The translations under genes and the position numbers were made by a program. The notes beneath the pieces were generated by a model. It was not told the DNA's origin and made no database searches. It was given only the letters and a program-made list of their open reading frames with translations. From Zobellia alginiliquefaciens (lineage in GTDB: Bacteria > Bacteroidota > Bacteroidia > Flavobacteriales > Flavobacteriaceae), in contig NZ_CP119758.1 in assembly GCF_029323795.1 (NCBI RefSeq), positions 3,100,001-3,164,000 on the forward strand: a stretch of DNA of 64,000 bases, read 5' to 3'. Below, in pieces: positions 1-8,220 of the stretch (its first letter is position 1; the number at the start of each line of letters is the position of its first letter).

Positions 1-899
1 CCTCCTTCTTTATAGGTAGGGTAAAGGACCTGAAGCTCATCAATAACCTGCTGATGTGTGGTAGCAGTTTCTCCTCCGGTTATTGTTTGGGTGCCTTTAA
101 TGATGGCTTGGGCATTCTCTAAGTACTCTATATTCTCATCAATTGCAGAAGCTATATCCGAGCGCGAACCGTTATGGCCAACAAATACATGATTGTAGTC
201 TGAAAAGTTGGTTTTCAATACATTTAATCCTGCGATCCAGTTGTCTACTTCATCCTCACCTTCATTAGGAGTGTACTCTCTTAGGTAAATATGGGCTAGG
301 TTATATATGAGGTCTCCAGAAAATAGAACCTTGTGTTCTTCATTGTAGATGTATCCATTTTCTCCGGTTTCGGCATTGGAAACTTTGTCAAAGGAGAAGT
401 CTAAATCACCAATAGTTTGGCTACCGCTAACACCGGTTACAGCGTTTGGGTATAAGGCAGTAAAGTCATCCGTATTATTTAACTGATCGGCAACAGTGCT
501 TTCGGCGTAAAAGTCTAAGTCCGTAAAGTTACCTGCTCCGCCATAGTGATCACCATGATTATGGGTAATGATTACCGCACCGGGTTTGTTAATTGCGTTC
601 ACATACGCTTCCAGTTCCACTGCAAAATCGGGAGCGGGACCTAAATCTACAATAACAATATTGTTTTCTGTTTCTACTACTGTTACGGTATACGGGGCAT
701 CTGTAAAATTAATAGTATGGTACCGCACTGTGTTTTCTGTAATTACGTCTACTGTTCCAGTCGTAATTAAGGAACTAGAAGGTGCAGCAGCGAATTCTAT
801 AGTATCAGGCTCAGCGCTGGCATCATCATCATTACACGAAATAAATAGCGCCGTAAATAACGCAAGAATCCAAAAGTTTAATTTTAAGTGTTTCATCAT
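1..899 (-). CDS. Metallo-beta-lactamase-fold lipoprotein (C-terminus cut by window edge)
   Basis: About 299 residues are visible, reading from ATG at 899 to the left edge without a stop. The N-terminus is a lipoprotein signal (hydrophobic stretch then S-C-N-D-D-D near residue 25), so the protein is probably exported and lipid-anchored. Residues 113-118 read H-N-H-G-D-H, the HxHxDH zinc motif of the metallo-beta-lactamase fold, and a later F-S-G-D-L segment fits the next metal-binding loop. The hydrolysed substrate cannot be told from sequence; the family includes lactamases, thioesterases, lactonases and glyoxalase II types. A second ATG (896) follows the first directly, so the start could be one codon later. 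Confidence 0.85.
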   Translation of the reverse strand, partial: MMKHLKLNFWILALFTALFISCNDDDASAEPDTIEFAAAPSSSLITTGTVDVITENTVRYHTINFTDAPYTVTVVETENNIVIVDLGPAPDFAVELEAYVNAINKPGAVIITHNHGDHYGGAGNFTDLDFYAESTVADQLNNTDDFTALYPNAVTGVSGSQTIGDLDFSFDKVSNAETGENGYIYNEEHKVLFSGDLIYNLAHIYLREYTPNEGEDEVDNWIAGLNVLKTNFSDYNHVFVGHNGSRSDIASAIDENIEYLENAQAIIKGTQTITGGETATTHQQVIDELQVLYPTYKEG

Positions 900-1169
900 T
901 TTAGTTTTAAATTATTTATTGCTGCAAAGGTCACGTATGTCCGAAGCTATAATTTTATCAAAATGATGGTAAAAATGGTAAATGTGGAACCAGTAGGTGA
1001 TTTTACGGTCTAAAATCTGAGAAGATTGATTTTTTATTTCGCTTTAAAAATAACCGGTCTTGCCCCATTGTTATTTTAAATAGAAGCCAGAAAAGTACGG
1101 TTCAGTAAGTATTGTACTTTTAAAAAAAAAAGGATTACTAATGTGTTGTTTCGCAGTTGCTTGTGTATT

Positions 1170-1472
1170 TTACTTGCTCCTGTTCATTTTGTGTTTCAGT
1201 TTTGAAATTAAAATAATGGCAAGGCTTCCGCCTAAAAACGAAACAACAAGATTTATAATAAACAGGGTAGGATGGAATTCCCCAAATTCCATGATAGATT
1301 GTGGGTTAAAGCCTAACCGGCCAAAAGATTTTATGAACAGAATGCTGCCAAATACCCCAGCAATGGTATTTCCTATAATGCCAAAGGAGTATTTTTTAAA
1401 AATCCTTGCCGTACTATATGCCCCAATTATACCGATCAATATACTTAGGAGTGAAATTAAGGTATCTGTCAT
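1170..1472 (-). CDS. Small multi-pass membrane protein downstream of cydAB
   Basis: A 100-residue, strongly hydrophobic protein with about three predicted membrane helices (roughly residues 3-22, 32-48 and 70-92) and a basic tail. Its glycine-rich helices resemble small GlsB/YeaQ-type membrane proteins, but I cannot assign a family. It starts 11 bases after the cydB stop on the same strand and is probably the last gene of the cyd operon. It is longer and differently built than the single-helix CydX subunit of proteobacterial bd oxidases, so a role as an oxidase accessory protein is only inferred from position. Confidence 0.7.
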   Translation of the reverse strand: MTDTLISLLSILIGIIGAYSTARIFKKYSFGIIGNTIAGVFGSILFIKSFGRLGFNPQSIMEFGEFHPTLFIINLVVSFLGGSLAIILISKLKHKMNRSK

Positions 1473-1483
1473 ATGAATGGATG

Positions 1484-2557
1484 TTAATGGCCGTAATCCA
1501 TATGATCAATTTTTCCGGCCATCAATCTTTTTTGAACAATGGCATAAACTACCAGAAGTATGAAGCCAATAAAAGCCCAGTTCATGGCTACCGTAAGGCC
1601 ATATTCAGATGCAGAAGTATTATATATGGTTAAGGGTTCATGGATAGTGTTCACCGAAGGAAGAACTACCGGAAACAGGGAAGCTAATGATGATGTAATC
1701 CCGCCAACTATCAAAAGGGTGGATAATGTAAAAGCGTGAATGTCCTTTTTTAATTTCTTAATAAAGAAAAGTCCGATTAATCCTGCCAAATAAATACACG
1801 GGAATATTAGCAAATAGGGCTTGTGGCCAAAGTTGTTGAATGAGTTGGGGTTGACCGAATTCCATACCGCTAAGGAAATTATGGTAAGTACGGCAAGGCT
1901 AATATTCAACTTAAAAATGATGTTCTTTAAATAGGAATTTATAGAGGAGTTTGTTTTTAGGATAATCCAATTAGCGCCATGAATGGCTAAGGTGACTACC
2001 GCAATTAAACCTATGATAATGGTAAACCAATCTATGATTCCCGGTGTTTTGCTCAACGGGCTGAAACTACTGTCCCATAAGGGCAAGAAGAAATAATGGC
2101 CCTCATAGGCAGATTCTCCATTTTCCACACCACCTAAATTTACGCCTCTAACAATGTTGCCTAGAGCAATCCCAAAAAATAGGGCGAGCAATAAGCTGGA
2201 AAGACCAAAAGATTTGTCCCAGATATCCTTCCACATTTGAAATTTAAACTGACCTCTTAATTCTAGCCCGATAGCTCTAAAAATAATTAGCCACAGCACA
2301 ATAATCAATGGTAAGTAAAAACCGCTAAAGACCGATGCGTAGAATGTGGGGAAAGCCATAAATAACATTCCTCCGGCCGCAACCAGCCATACTTCATTGG
2401 AATCCCAAAATAAACCTGCGGATTTGGTGATAACCTCTTTGTCTTTTTCAGTTTTTGCAAAAAATAGATGAATGATTCCTGCACCAAAATCATATCCGTC
2501 CAGGATAAAAAATATTACCAGTACGATGCTAATTGCTATGAACCAAAATGTTTCCAT
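1484..2557 (-). CDS. cydB: Cytochrome bd quinol oxidase subunit II (CydB)
   Basis: A 357-residue integral membrane protein. Its N-terminus has the CydB signature (FFILDGYDFGAG, about residues 16-27), followed by the conserved SNEVWLVAAGG segment. Family knowledge: CydB pairs with CydA in the cytoplasmic membrane to form the high-affinity bd oxidase, which takes electrons from quinol and reduces O2 to water without pumping protons. The length is close to that of other CydB proteins. It follows cydA with a 3-base gap, so the two are co-transcribed and probably translationally coupled. Confidence 0.97.
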   Translation of the reverse strand: METFWFIAISIVLVIFFILDGYDFGAGIIHLFFAKTEKDKEVITKSAGLFWDSNEVWLVAAGGMLFMAFPTFYASVFSGFYLPLIIVLWLIIFRAIGLELRGQFKFQMWKDIWDKSFGLSSLLLALFFGIALGNIVRGVNLGGVENGESAYEGHYFFLPLWDSSFSPLSKTPGIIDWFTIIIGLIAVVTLAIHGANWIILKTNSSINSYLKNIIFKLNISLAVLTIISLAVWNSVNPNSFNNFGHKPYLLIFPCIYLAGLIGLFFIKKLKKDIHAFTLSTLLIVGGITSSLASLFPVVLPSVNTIHEPLTIYNTSASEYGLTVAMNWAFIGFILLVVYAIVQKRLMAGKIDHMDYGH

Positions 2558-2560
2558 AAT

Positions 2561-3892
2561 TTAATGTGTTTGGTGTTTTGGACCTTCGTTTATGGTTTTG
2601 CCCACTAATACTAAAAATAATAGACCCAAAAGCATATATAGCGCCACAAAACCTAGTAAAGTAAATAAGGTGTTACCTGATGAAACAGAAGGAGAAACCC
2701 CTTCCGTAGTCCTTAAAAGGCCGTACACCAAATAGGGTTGTCTACCTAGTTCTGCCGTATACCAACCGGTAAGGTTGGCAATGTACGGAAAAGGAACTAT
2801 AAACATAATTGCCCAAAGTATGGACGTTGAAGTGTATAGCTTTTTGCGCCATAAAAGAAAGGTGGCCAAGAGCATTAAGCCTATAAAAATTGTGCCTAGG
2901 CCAACCATTATATGATAGGAATAATATAGGGCAGGAATATTGTCCGGTAACTCCTCTTGTTTAAATTGGTCCATGCCGGGAATTTGCCTATCCCATTCTT
3001 GATGGGTTAAAAAACTAAGGATGTTTGGAACGGCAATTTTATTGTCCAACTTCTTTTCTACCATATTGGGTTGTCCAATGAGTATAATTTCTGCTCCGGC
3101 TTCTTCGGTTTCAAAAATTCCTTCCATGGCGGCAAAGGCAGCAGGTTGGTATTTTGCCACATTTTTTGCATTCCAATCTCCCGTAGGGAAAGCCACTAAA
3201 ATGCTAGAAACCAAACCAAAAATCACTCCGGTTTTTAAAAACAATTGACCGTACTCCGTTTGCTTATTTCTTAGAATATAGAAAGCACCTATACTGGCTA
3301 CCACAAAAGAAGAAGTGACAACAGAGGCTAACTGATTATGTAAAAAAGCCGGTAAAAGCCAAGGATTACTGAATAAAGCCGAGAAGTTTTGTAATACAAA
3401 TTTGCCGTTATCCAGTATTTCATACCCTACGGGATGCTGCATCCAGGCATTGGTTGCCAAAATAAACCAACCGCTGGCCCAAGAGCCTAAGAATACAAGG
3501 AAACCGGTTAAGAGATGTAGTTTTTGTCCCATTAATTTTTCGCCAAAAATAAATAGGGCTAAAAAAGAAGACTCCAAGAAGAAAGAGAACATTCCTTCCA
3601 TGGCCAAAGTCTGGCCTATTATGCCCCCTGTTAGCTCTGAAAATTTAGCCCAATTGGTGCCAAATTGAAACTCCAAAGGAATTCCCGTAACAACGCCCAT
3701 AGTAAAATTAATGGCAAAAATTTTCATGAAAAATTTTGCGGCATCATTGTACTTTTCAATTTTGTTTCTGAGGTATCTGTATTTAAAATAGACTATCATT
3801 AACGATAGTCCCATCGTTAATTGGGGAAATATATAGTGGAAAGTGATAGTAAAAGCAAACTGCAGTCTATCATAAAAAATCATGTCTTCCAT
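2561..3892 (-). CDS. cydA: Cytochrome bd quinol oxidase subunit I (CydA), short Q-loop type
   Basis: The heme-bearing subunit of bd oxidase. The ATG at 3892 is preferred over an upstream TTG at 3913: it gives the usual N-terminus (M-E-D-M-I-F-Y-D-R-L-Q-F) and places the translation start downstream of a -7-like element at 3911-3918. Visible landmarks are the FHYIFPQLT helix with a heme-ligand His, a second conserved His in LHNQLASV, and the E-L-G-R-Q-P segment. The protein is 443 residues, clearly shorter than the E. coli protein (about 520), which fits the short quinol-binding Q-loop class. cydB follows directly. Confidence 0.97.
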   Translation of the reverse strand: MEDMIFYDRLQFAFTITFHYIFPQLTMGLSLMIVYFKYRYLRNKIEKYNDAAKFFMKIFAINFTMGVVTGIPLEFQFGTNWAKFSELTGGIIGQTLAMEGMFSFFLESSFLALFIFGEKLMGQKLHLLTGFLVFLGSWASGWFILATNAWMQHPVGYEILDNGKFVLQNFSALFSNPWLLPAFLHNQLASVVTSSFVVASIGAFYILRNKQTEYGQLFLKTGVIFGLVSSILVAFPTGDWNAKNVAKYQPAAFAAMEGIFETEEAGAEIILIGQPNMVEKKLDNKIAVPNILSFLTHQEWDRQIPGMDQFKQEELPDNIPALYYSYHIMVGLGTIFIGLMLLATFLLWRKKLYTSTSILWAIMFIVPFPYIANLTGWYTAELGRQPYLVYGLLRTTEGVSPSVSSGNTLFTLLGFVALYMLLGLLFLVLVGKTINEGPKHQTH

Positions 3893-3910
3893 AAGAGAGG
3901 ATTGTGTATG

Positions 3911-3918
3911 CAAAAATA
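3911..3918 (-). promoter_or_regulatory. Putative -7 element for the cyd operon
   Basis: On the minus strand these bases read TATTTTTG, matching the Bacteroidota -7 consensus TAnnTTTG, about 19 bases before the chosen cydA ATG. No clear -33 TTTG box is seen at the expected distance, so support is modest. Confidence 0.35.
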
Positions 3919-4062
3919 ACCTATCTAGCTAAATAGCAGGGTAACTTTTGGTACACAATATCTTCGTAAAAAGAACATTAACAGTTATTTTGTGAATTTG
4001 GTAACAACCGGAGAAATAAGGCTACAGCTGAAAATTTAAGTATAGGTCTTAAGACTTAAAAC

Positions 4063-4644
4063 CTATACGGTTACTATTTCAAATTTTTCTGGATGATAGT
4101 CCATTCCAATTCGTATTTCTTCTGTTTTCTCTTTTCCAATTAGTTTTTCAGTAACGTATAATCCCAAATCTAAAGAGGATGCAACTGCTCCGGCTGTTAT
4201 GGTGTTATTGTCGTCAACAATTCTTACTTGAGCAACTTTGCCGCAGTACTTTTTCAATGATTTGTATTCATTAAAGTTGGTCGTGGCAATTTTGTTTTCC
4301 AAAAATCCAGCGGCCCCAATTAATAAACTACCTGTGCAAATTGAAATTATATAGTGGGCATTTTCTCCAGTTCTCAGCCATTCAATGAACTCCGTATTGT
4401 ATTGTAGTTCTCTTGTCCCATATCCGCCAGGTACAACTATCATATCATAATCGGATAAATGAGGTTTAATTTTATCGACGATAATTTCCATTCCAAAGCT
4501 ATCCTTTATCGATTTTTTAGTGGCACACAAATCCCAGTTTAAATTTTCCATTAACCCTTTGGTCTTTATATTTTTTATGGGGTCATAAAAGCCAATAAAG
4601 TCCAAAAGAGTTATTTCGTCAAAGAGTATATATGCGATTTTCAT
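4063..4644 (-). CDS. DJ-1/PfpI family protein (isonitrile-hydratase-like group)
   Basis: A 193-residue class I glutamine-amidotransferase-like protein of the DJ-1/ThiJ/PfpI superfamily. The nucleophile-elbow Cys is C103 in S-I-C-T-G-S, preceded by the V-V-P-G-G-Y-G strand-turn near residues 70-76, and the N-terminal F-D-E-I-T-L-L-D-F-I-G segment is typical of the branch annotated as isonitrile hydratase or AraC-regulator-like domains. Here it is a stand-alone domain with no DNA-binding part. No signal peptide is present, so it should be cytosolic. Members range from chaperones and glyoxalases to hydratases, so the substrate is unknown. Confidence 0.85.
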   Translation of the reverse strand: MKIAYILFDEITLLDFIGFYDPIKNIKTKGLMENLNWDLCATKKSIKDSFGMEIIVDKIKPHLSDYDMIVVPGGYGTRELQYNTEFIEWLRTGENAHYIISICTGSLLIGAAGFLENKIATTNFNEYKSLKKYCGKVAQVRIVDDNNTITAGAVASSLDLGLYVTEKLIGKEKTEEIRIGMDYHPEKFEIVTV

Positions 4645-4774
4645 TTATTCGTGGTATAGCCAACTATTTATCTTGGTGCTTGTTTTTATGGTTGAAGATA
4701 AGGTGTTTAGCTAAATTCAATAGCTTAAGTGGAATGATAGTTAAAGTTGGATCTATCTGCCGGGTTGGGAGTTG

Positions 4775-5596
4775 TTATTTTCTCCAGTTCAATAGCCCAT
4801 TATAAACTCCCAGCCAGATTAGTCCGTGATTATCGATGTCCAGTTTTTTATAGTTCCACTTTACTTTTTCATTGTTGGAGCTTTCAAAAGCCTTGATCAC
4901 TTCTCGTAAAGGTTCATCAAATTCTTTTTCATATTTATCTCCATATCCATTTACAAAGTAGAATTCCTTGTTTATGGTTAAATCTGTTTTTAAAAACTCT
5001 TTAAATCTGTCCACAAACTGTTTTTTGTCATAACTATAATTGGGGCTCAAGAGTATGTTATAATTGAACAACTTGTCCGTTTTCATTGCGGCATAGGTTA
5101 CAAAGGTAGCTCCCAAAGAATGACCAATTGCTAGACGGTAGTCCTGCACGCGGTAATTTTTTTTCAGATACGGTTCTATTTCTTTTTGGATGTGTTCAAC
5201 CAACATGTCAGCATGACCCATTGGCGGTTCGTATATTTCCAATGTTTCTTTGTGATTGTTTGGTGGTAAAAACTCATCCCATCTGTCTTCCGTTACAACT
5301 CCTACAATTATTACGGGTTCTATAATATTCATTGATAGAAATTCAACATTTCCGCTTATATAATTAAAAATCCGTGTGTTTTGAGCGTCGAAAAGGTATA
5401 GCACCTTGAATTCTTTTTCTTTTTCCCATACATATTCGTCAGGAATAAAAATTTCCAACTCTCTTTTTTCTGCATAGATTTTCGATTCTATAAATACGGT
5501 TTTAGACTTTGCATAATATTTGTCAGGGTCAAGCTTCTCCTGCCCAAAAATCGAATTTGATAGTAAGAGAATCCCGAATATGAATAAATTTTTCAT
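4775..5596 (-). CDS. Secreted alpha/beta-hydrolase, enterochelin-esterase-like
   Basis: A 273-residue protein with a Sec signal peptide (about residues 1-18, ending S-I-F-G-Q). It has the alpha/beta-hydrolase nucleophile elbow G-H-S-L-G-A with Ser160, and a C-terminal D-N-H-G that can supply the catalytic His. The layout matches the esterase D / Fes-type family (COG2819), which hydrolyses acyl or siderophore esters in the periplasm or outside the cell. The substrate is not determinable. The gene stands alone: the next feature upstream is a degenerate group II intron-like element at 5681-5850. Confidence 0.85.
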   Translation of the reverse strand: MKNLFIFGILLLSNSIFGQEKLDPDKYYAKSKTVFIESKIYAEKRELEIFIPDEYVWEKEKEFKVLYLFDAQNTRIFNYISGNVEFLSMNIIEPVIIVGVVTEDRWDEFLPPNNHKETLEIYEPPMGHADMLVEHIQKEIEPYLKKNYRVQDYRLAIGHSLGATFVTYAAMKTDKLFNYNILLSPNYSYDKKQFVDRFKEFLKTDLTINKEFYFVNGYGDKYEKEFDEPLREVIKAFESSNNEKVKWNYKKLDIDNHGLIWLGVYNGLLNWRK

Positions 5597-5680
5597 TTGC
5601 TGTTCTTCTGTTTTAATTGCTCACAAGGGTGAGTATTGCAGGTGTAGCCTAACTATAGGCGACTATGATTTCTTATACAG

Positions 5681-5850
5681 TACTTGCCCAGAATGGACGT
5701 CTTTTTAGCTATAGAAAATTACGTAATAGTTTCGATTGAAGCAAAGAGCAATTGAAAGTATGAATGACGAACTACCGTATACGAGACCCGTACGTACGGT
5801 GGTGTGAGGGGTGCACTCCGTCATTTGATGGCGGAGCCATCCACTCGATT
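5681..5850 (+). mobile_element. Degenerate group II intron remnant (5' tip plus domains V-VI)
   Basis: About 170 bases that look like a collapsed copy of the intron at 7600-8220. The first roughly 35 bases align with the 5' tip of that intron with few mismatches (core TGCCCAG, ATGGAC, TCTTTT, GCTA). The last 76 bases (5775-5850) are identical to its domain V-VI end. Only about 60 unrelated bases lie between, so domains I-IV are missing and this copy cannot self-splice. It lies 19 bases downstream of the stop codon of the 5870-7402 gene, in antisense orientation to it. Confidence 0.7.
5775..5850 (+). repeat. 76-bp perfect direct repeat, copy 1 (intron domain V-VI)
   Basis: Identical base for base to 8145-8220, an offset of exactly 2,370. 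It contains the short domain V hairpin (CCGTATACG, loop, CGTACGTACGG) and the domain VI hairpin CTCCGTCA/TGGCGGAG, ending CTCGATT. Confidence 0.95.
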
Positions 5851-5869
5851 AGCAAATGCGGGTTTTATT

Positions 5870-7402
5870 TCAGTAACTTATTTTAGTAATTATTTCTTCA
5901 AATTCGGAATTAGATGGTTTAGGTGCATTATTGTCAATTATTCGATTATTCTCATCTAGGATTACATATCTTGGAATAGACAAACCATAACTTGCTCTAA
6001 TATTTAGTTCTTTTATAAAATTTGATTTTTTAGGGTTTAAAACTTTATATTGATTTACAGAAATTAAATAATTGCTTAAATCTATACTTTTATCAACCCA
6101 CTTTTCAGTATTTGAATCTACAGACAAATAGATAAATTCAATATTAAATTTATCGATAATTTTGGCTCTTTGCTCTTTTGATTTTATTATTTCCTTTATA
6201 CAAGGAGAACACCAACTAGCCCAAAAATCAATTACTTTAATTTTCTTTTTTTGAAGTACATAATTCAGACTGATAGTGTCTTTTGATAAATTAAGAGCTA
6301 ATTCTTTTAAGTTTTTAGGTAATTCTTTATTTAAAGCACTTAATTCAGTTTTTATATCTGTAATAGCTTCTATGTATGTTGAATCTGTAATTGTTTTCAT
6401 ATAATCATCTATAATTTTTTTCATAAATTGATTAGTATTTTCATCTTTTCCAAATCCTTTTTTATAGTAATCTACAATTAATCTTCCAGTAGTATATTTT
6501 ACAATTTTTGAATCAAAATTTTCCCTCAAAAATGATAATTCTTCTATGAAGGATTCTTTAGAAAAAGGAGCCTTGTCACTTGTAACAAAGTATTGTCTTA
6601 TAAGTGGAACGATACTCATTTTGAAAAATGAATTATTAATTAGATGTGGTTTGTTTAAATCTTCAGTCTTTACATTATCTAGATACTTGTTGAAGTCGAA
6701 AAAATCTCCTTCTTTCCTTCTTGATTTTTCTAAAATAAAAGCAATGTCTTCTTGAGTATTTATAGAATAACCTCCTTGAACTTCTGTTCGAGGCTTTATT
6801 AAATTCAGTAAATGCTCAAGATAAAATTCCTCTTTTATAGTTTTAATAAATTCATTGGATACAGCTTTATTTCTTTGAGTGTAATTATTCAAAAAATTTA
6901 GCCTTTTATTGTAAAGAGAATCACATTTTCTTTTATAACTTTCAAAACCACCTTCTAAATTACTAAAACTTAAAGTACCCCATTCCCTATTTTTTCTATC
7001 CATTTCTAAAAAGAAATTATAATGTTCAGCATTTTTTCCAAAAAATTTTAGAATTCCCTTTTTTAATTCAAATTGAACGCTATCTCCTGGAGTTACAAAT
7101 ATTCTTGTATTATGAAATAGGTTTTTTTGAAAAGCCATAATTTCCATTACTCGAGGATAATCTATATTGTTTAAATGAAAACTGATTGAATCTTCATTTG
7201 TAGATTTTGATTTGTAATTATAATTTTTATTGTAAAAATTTGATTCATCGAAAAGATTGAAATATTTAATAAAACTACTTTCATCAGCAGTTCCATTAAT
7301 GTATAAGTTTTTGGACTTTATATGACTATTTGTTAGTTTGTTATCAACTTCTGTTTTACAACTTATTAAAATTATTAAAATTAGGATGTATCTATATTTC
7401 AT
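5870..7402 (-). CDS. Thioredoxin-fold lipoprotein (TlpA/ResA-like C-terminal domain)
   Basis: A 510-residue protein with a lipoprotein signal (lipobox L-I-S-C near residue 15), hence membrane-anchored in the periplasm or outer membrane. The C-terminal third is a TlpA/ResA-type thioredoxin domain: D-F-W-A-S-W-C398-S-P-C401 is the redox motif, followed by strands such as F-I-Y-L-S-V-D and R-Y-V-I-L-D. The N-terminal 370 residues are a helical, charged region seen in many Bacteroidota AhpC/TSA-family proteins and of unknown role. It probably reduces or isomerises disulfides in exported proteins. Its coding sequence is notably A+T-rich, and it is bracketed by two intron copies, which may mean it arrived or was shuffled with them. 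Confidence 0.85.
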   Translation of the reverse strand: MKYRYILILIILISCKTEVDNKLTNSHIKSKNLYINGTADESSFIKYFNLFDESNFYNKNYNYKSKSTNEDSISFHLNNIDYPRVMEIMAFQKNLFHNTRIFVTPGDSVQFELKKGILKFFGKNAEHYNFFLEMDRKNREWGTLSFSNLEGGFESYKRKCDSLYNKRLNFLNNYTQRNKAVSNEFIKTIKEEFYLEHLLNLIKPRTEVQGGYSINTQEDIAFILEKSRRKEGDFFDFNKYLDNVKTEDLNKPHLINNSFFKMSIVPLIRQYFVTSDKAPFSKESFIEELSFLRENFDSKIVKYTTGRLIVDYYKKGFGKDENTNQFMKKIIDDYMKTITDSTYIEAITDIKTELSALNKELPKNLKELALNLSKDTISLNYVLQKKKIKVIDFWASWCSPCIKEIIKSKEQRAKIIDKFNIEFIYLSVDSNTEKWVDKSIDLSNYLISVNQYKVLNPKKSNFIKELNIRASYGLSIPRYVILDENNRIIDNNAPKPSNSEFEEIITKISY

Positions 7403-7492
7403 TTTATTTTTTCTTTACACTGTTCAACCTTAAGAGTTCTTTAATTTTTATTTGATGAAATATCACTTTTAGATAAGTCACTTCACAAGTTT

Positions 7493-7599
7493 TTGCTAAC
7501 GTGTTTGTATAAGATTAGTTGCGTGTTTAGAAACCTAATATAAAATCCGCGAGGATTTTCGTAAGTAGGCTTGCACTAGCAATTAATTTTATACGGTAT
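7493..7599. repeat. Palindrome-rich intergenic element at the intron 5' flank
   Basis: About 107 bases with nested inverted repeats: a perfect 7-bp hairpin AAAATCC / GGATTTT (7542-7548 with 7553-7559), and outer arms ATTAGTTGC and GCAATTAAT that are imperfect complements. This structure suggests a small dispersed REP/MITE-like element common between flavobacterial genes. Its last bases, TTATACGGTA, resemble TTATACAGTA before the remnant at 5681, so it may carry the intron target site. There is no full second copy in the window, so repeat status is an inference. Confidence 0.45.
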
Positions 7600-8220
7600 G
7601 TGTGCCCAGTATGGACATCTTTTACGCTACAGAAATGTAGTTAATTAATCTAGAGGGTGCAAGTCCCTCATGCGCTGGCGTAACGTCTTGAACCATTAGT
7701 AAGTCGCAAGGGTGGTAATCGTGAGGTTACATCTGAAGAAAGCGAGACTACAAAACTCGGGACAGACCCTTCGGCTATGCTCAGGATAAACCAAGCAGGA
7801 ACCGTATACGGAGGCATATTTACTTGGGGTAAGCAAGCACATCATTGTAACGCCCTAAGAACATCAAAAGGGTAGATATGTAGATACGGCAGGGATCGAG
7901 CGAAAGAAGATGTTCTTACCTAGGGAGGTCTCCAAAGTTACGTGTAGCTACATGGAGAAGTCAGCAGAGGTCATAGTACTTACGGGAAACGAGCTAGGGC
8001 AGTACCCTAGAGGTCTCACAAACAAGGAAGGACCGAACGTAATTCTCTTCAAAATTCGCATAGGAGCACATGTTGTAGCCTATGCCTAAATTAGAAGATA
8101 GTGCCAAGGGTGAAAAGAGCCTTGGTTTGATGATTTACGAACCGCCGTATACGAGACCCGTACGTACGGTGGTGTGAGGGGTGCACTCCGTCATTTGATG
8201 GCGGAGCCATCCACTCGATT
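7600..8220 (+). mobile_element. ORF-less group II intron
   Basis: About 621 bases with group II intron architecture and no reverse transcriptase. The 5' end GTGTG matches the GUGYG consensus. The middle is dense in short hairpins and GNRA-like loops with no long reading frame. Near the 3' end a short hairpin CCAAGG/CCTTGG (about 8104-8124) stands where domain IV normally carries the maturase. Domain V (about 8141-8180) and domain VI (about 8181-8220) follow. ACCGTAT at 7801-7807, about 200 bases in, is complementary to ATACGGT at 7591-7597 in the 5' flank, a plausible EBS1-IBS1 pair, although the target lies 2-3 bases further upstream than usual. Lacking an ORF, it would need a maturase in trans. 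It runs antisense to the neighbouring genes. Confidence 0.8.
8145..8220 (+). repeat. 76-bp perfect direct repeat, copy 2 (intron domain V-VI)
   Basis: The 3' end of the 7600-8220 intron, identical to 5775-5850. Homologous recombination between the two copies would delete the 5870-7402 gene together with the intron body. Confidence 0.95.

Noticed and set aside
568-966. 132-codon plus-strand frame at the window start
   Set aside because: It is antisense to the metallo-beta-lactamase-fold gene, whose zinc motif and lipobox are clear on the other strand.
5775-8220. CRISPR-like or insertion-sequence terminal repeats
   Set aside because: There are only two copies, they are direct rather than inverted, and they fold as group II domains V-VI; no transposase lies between them.
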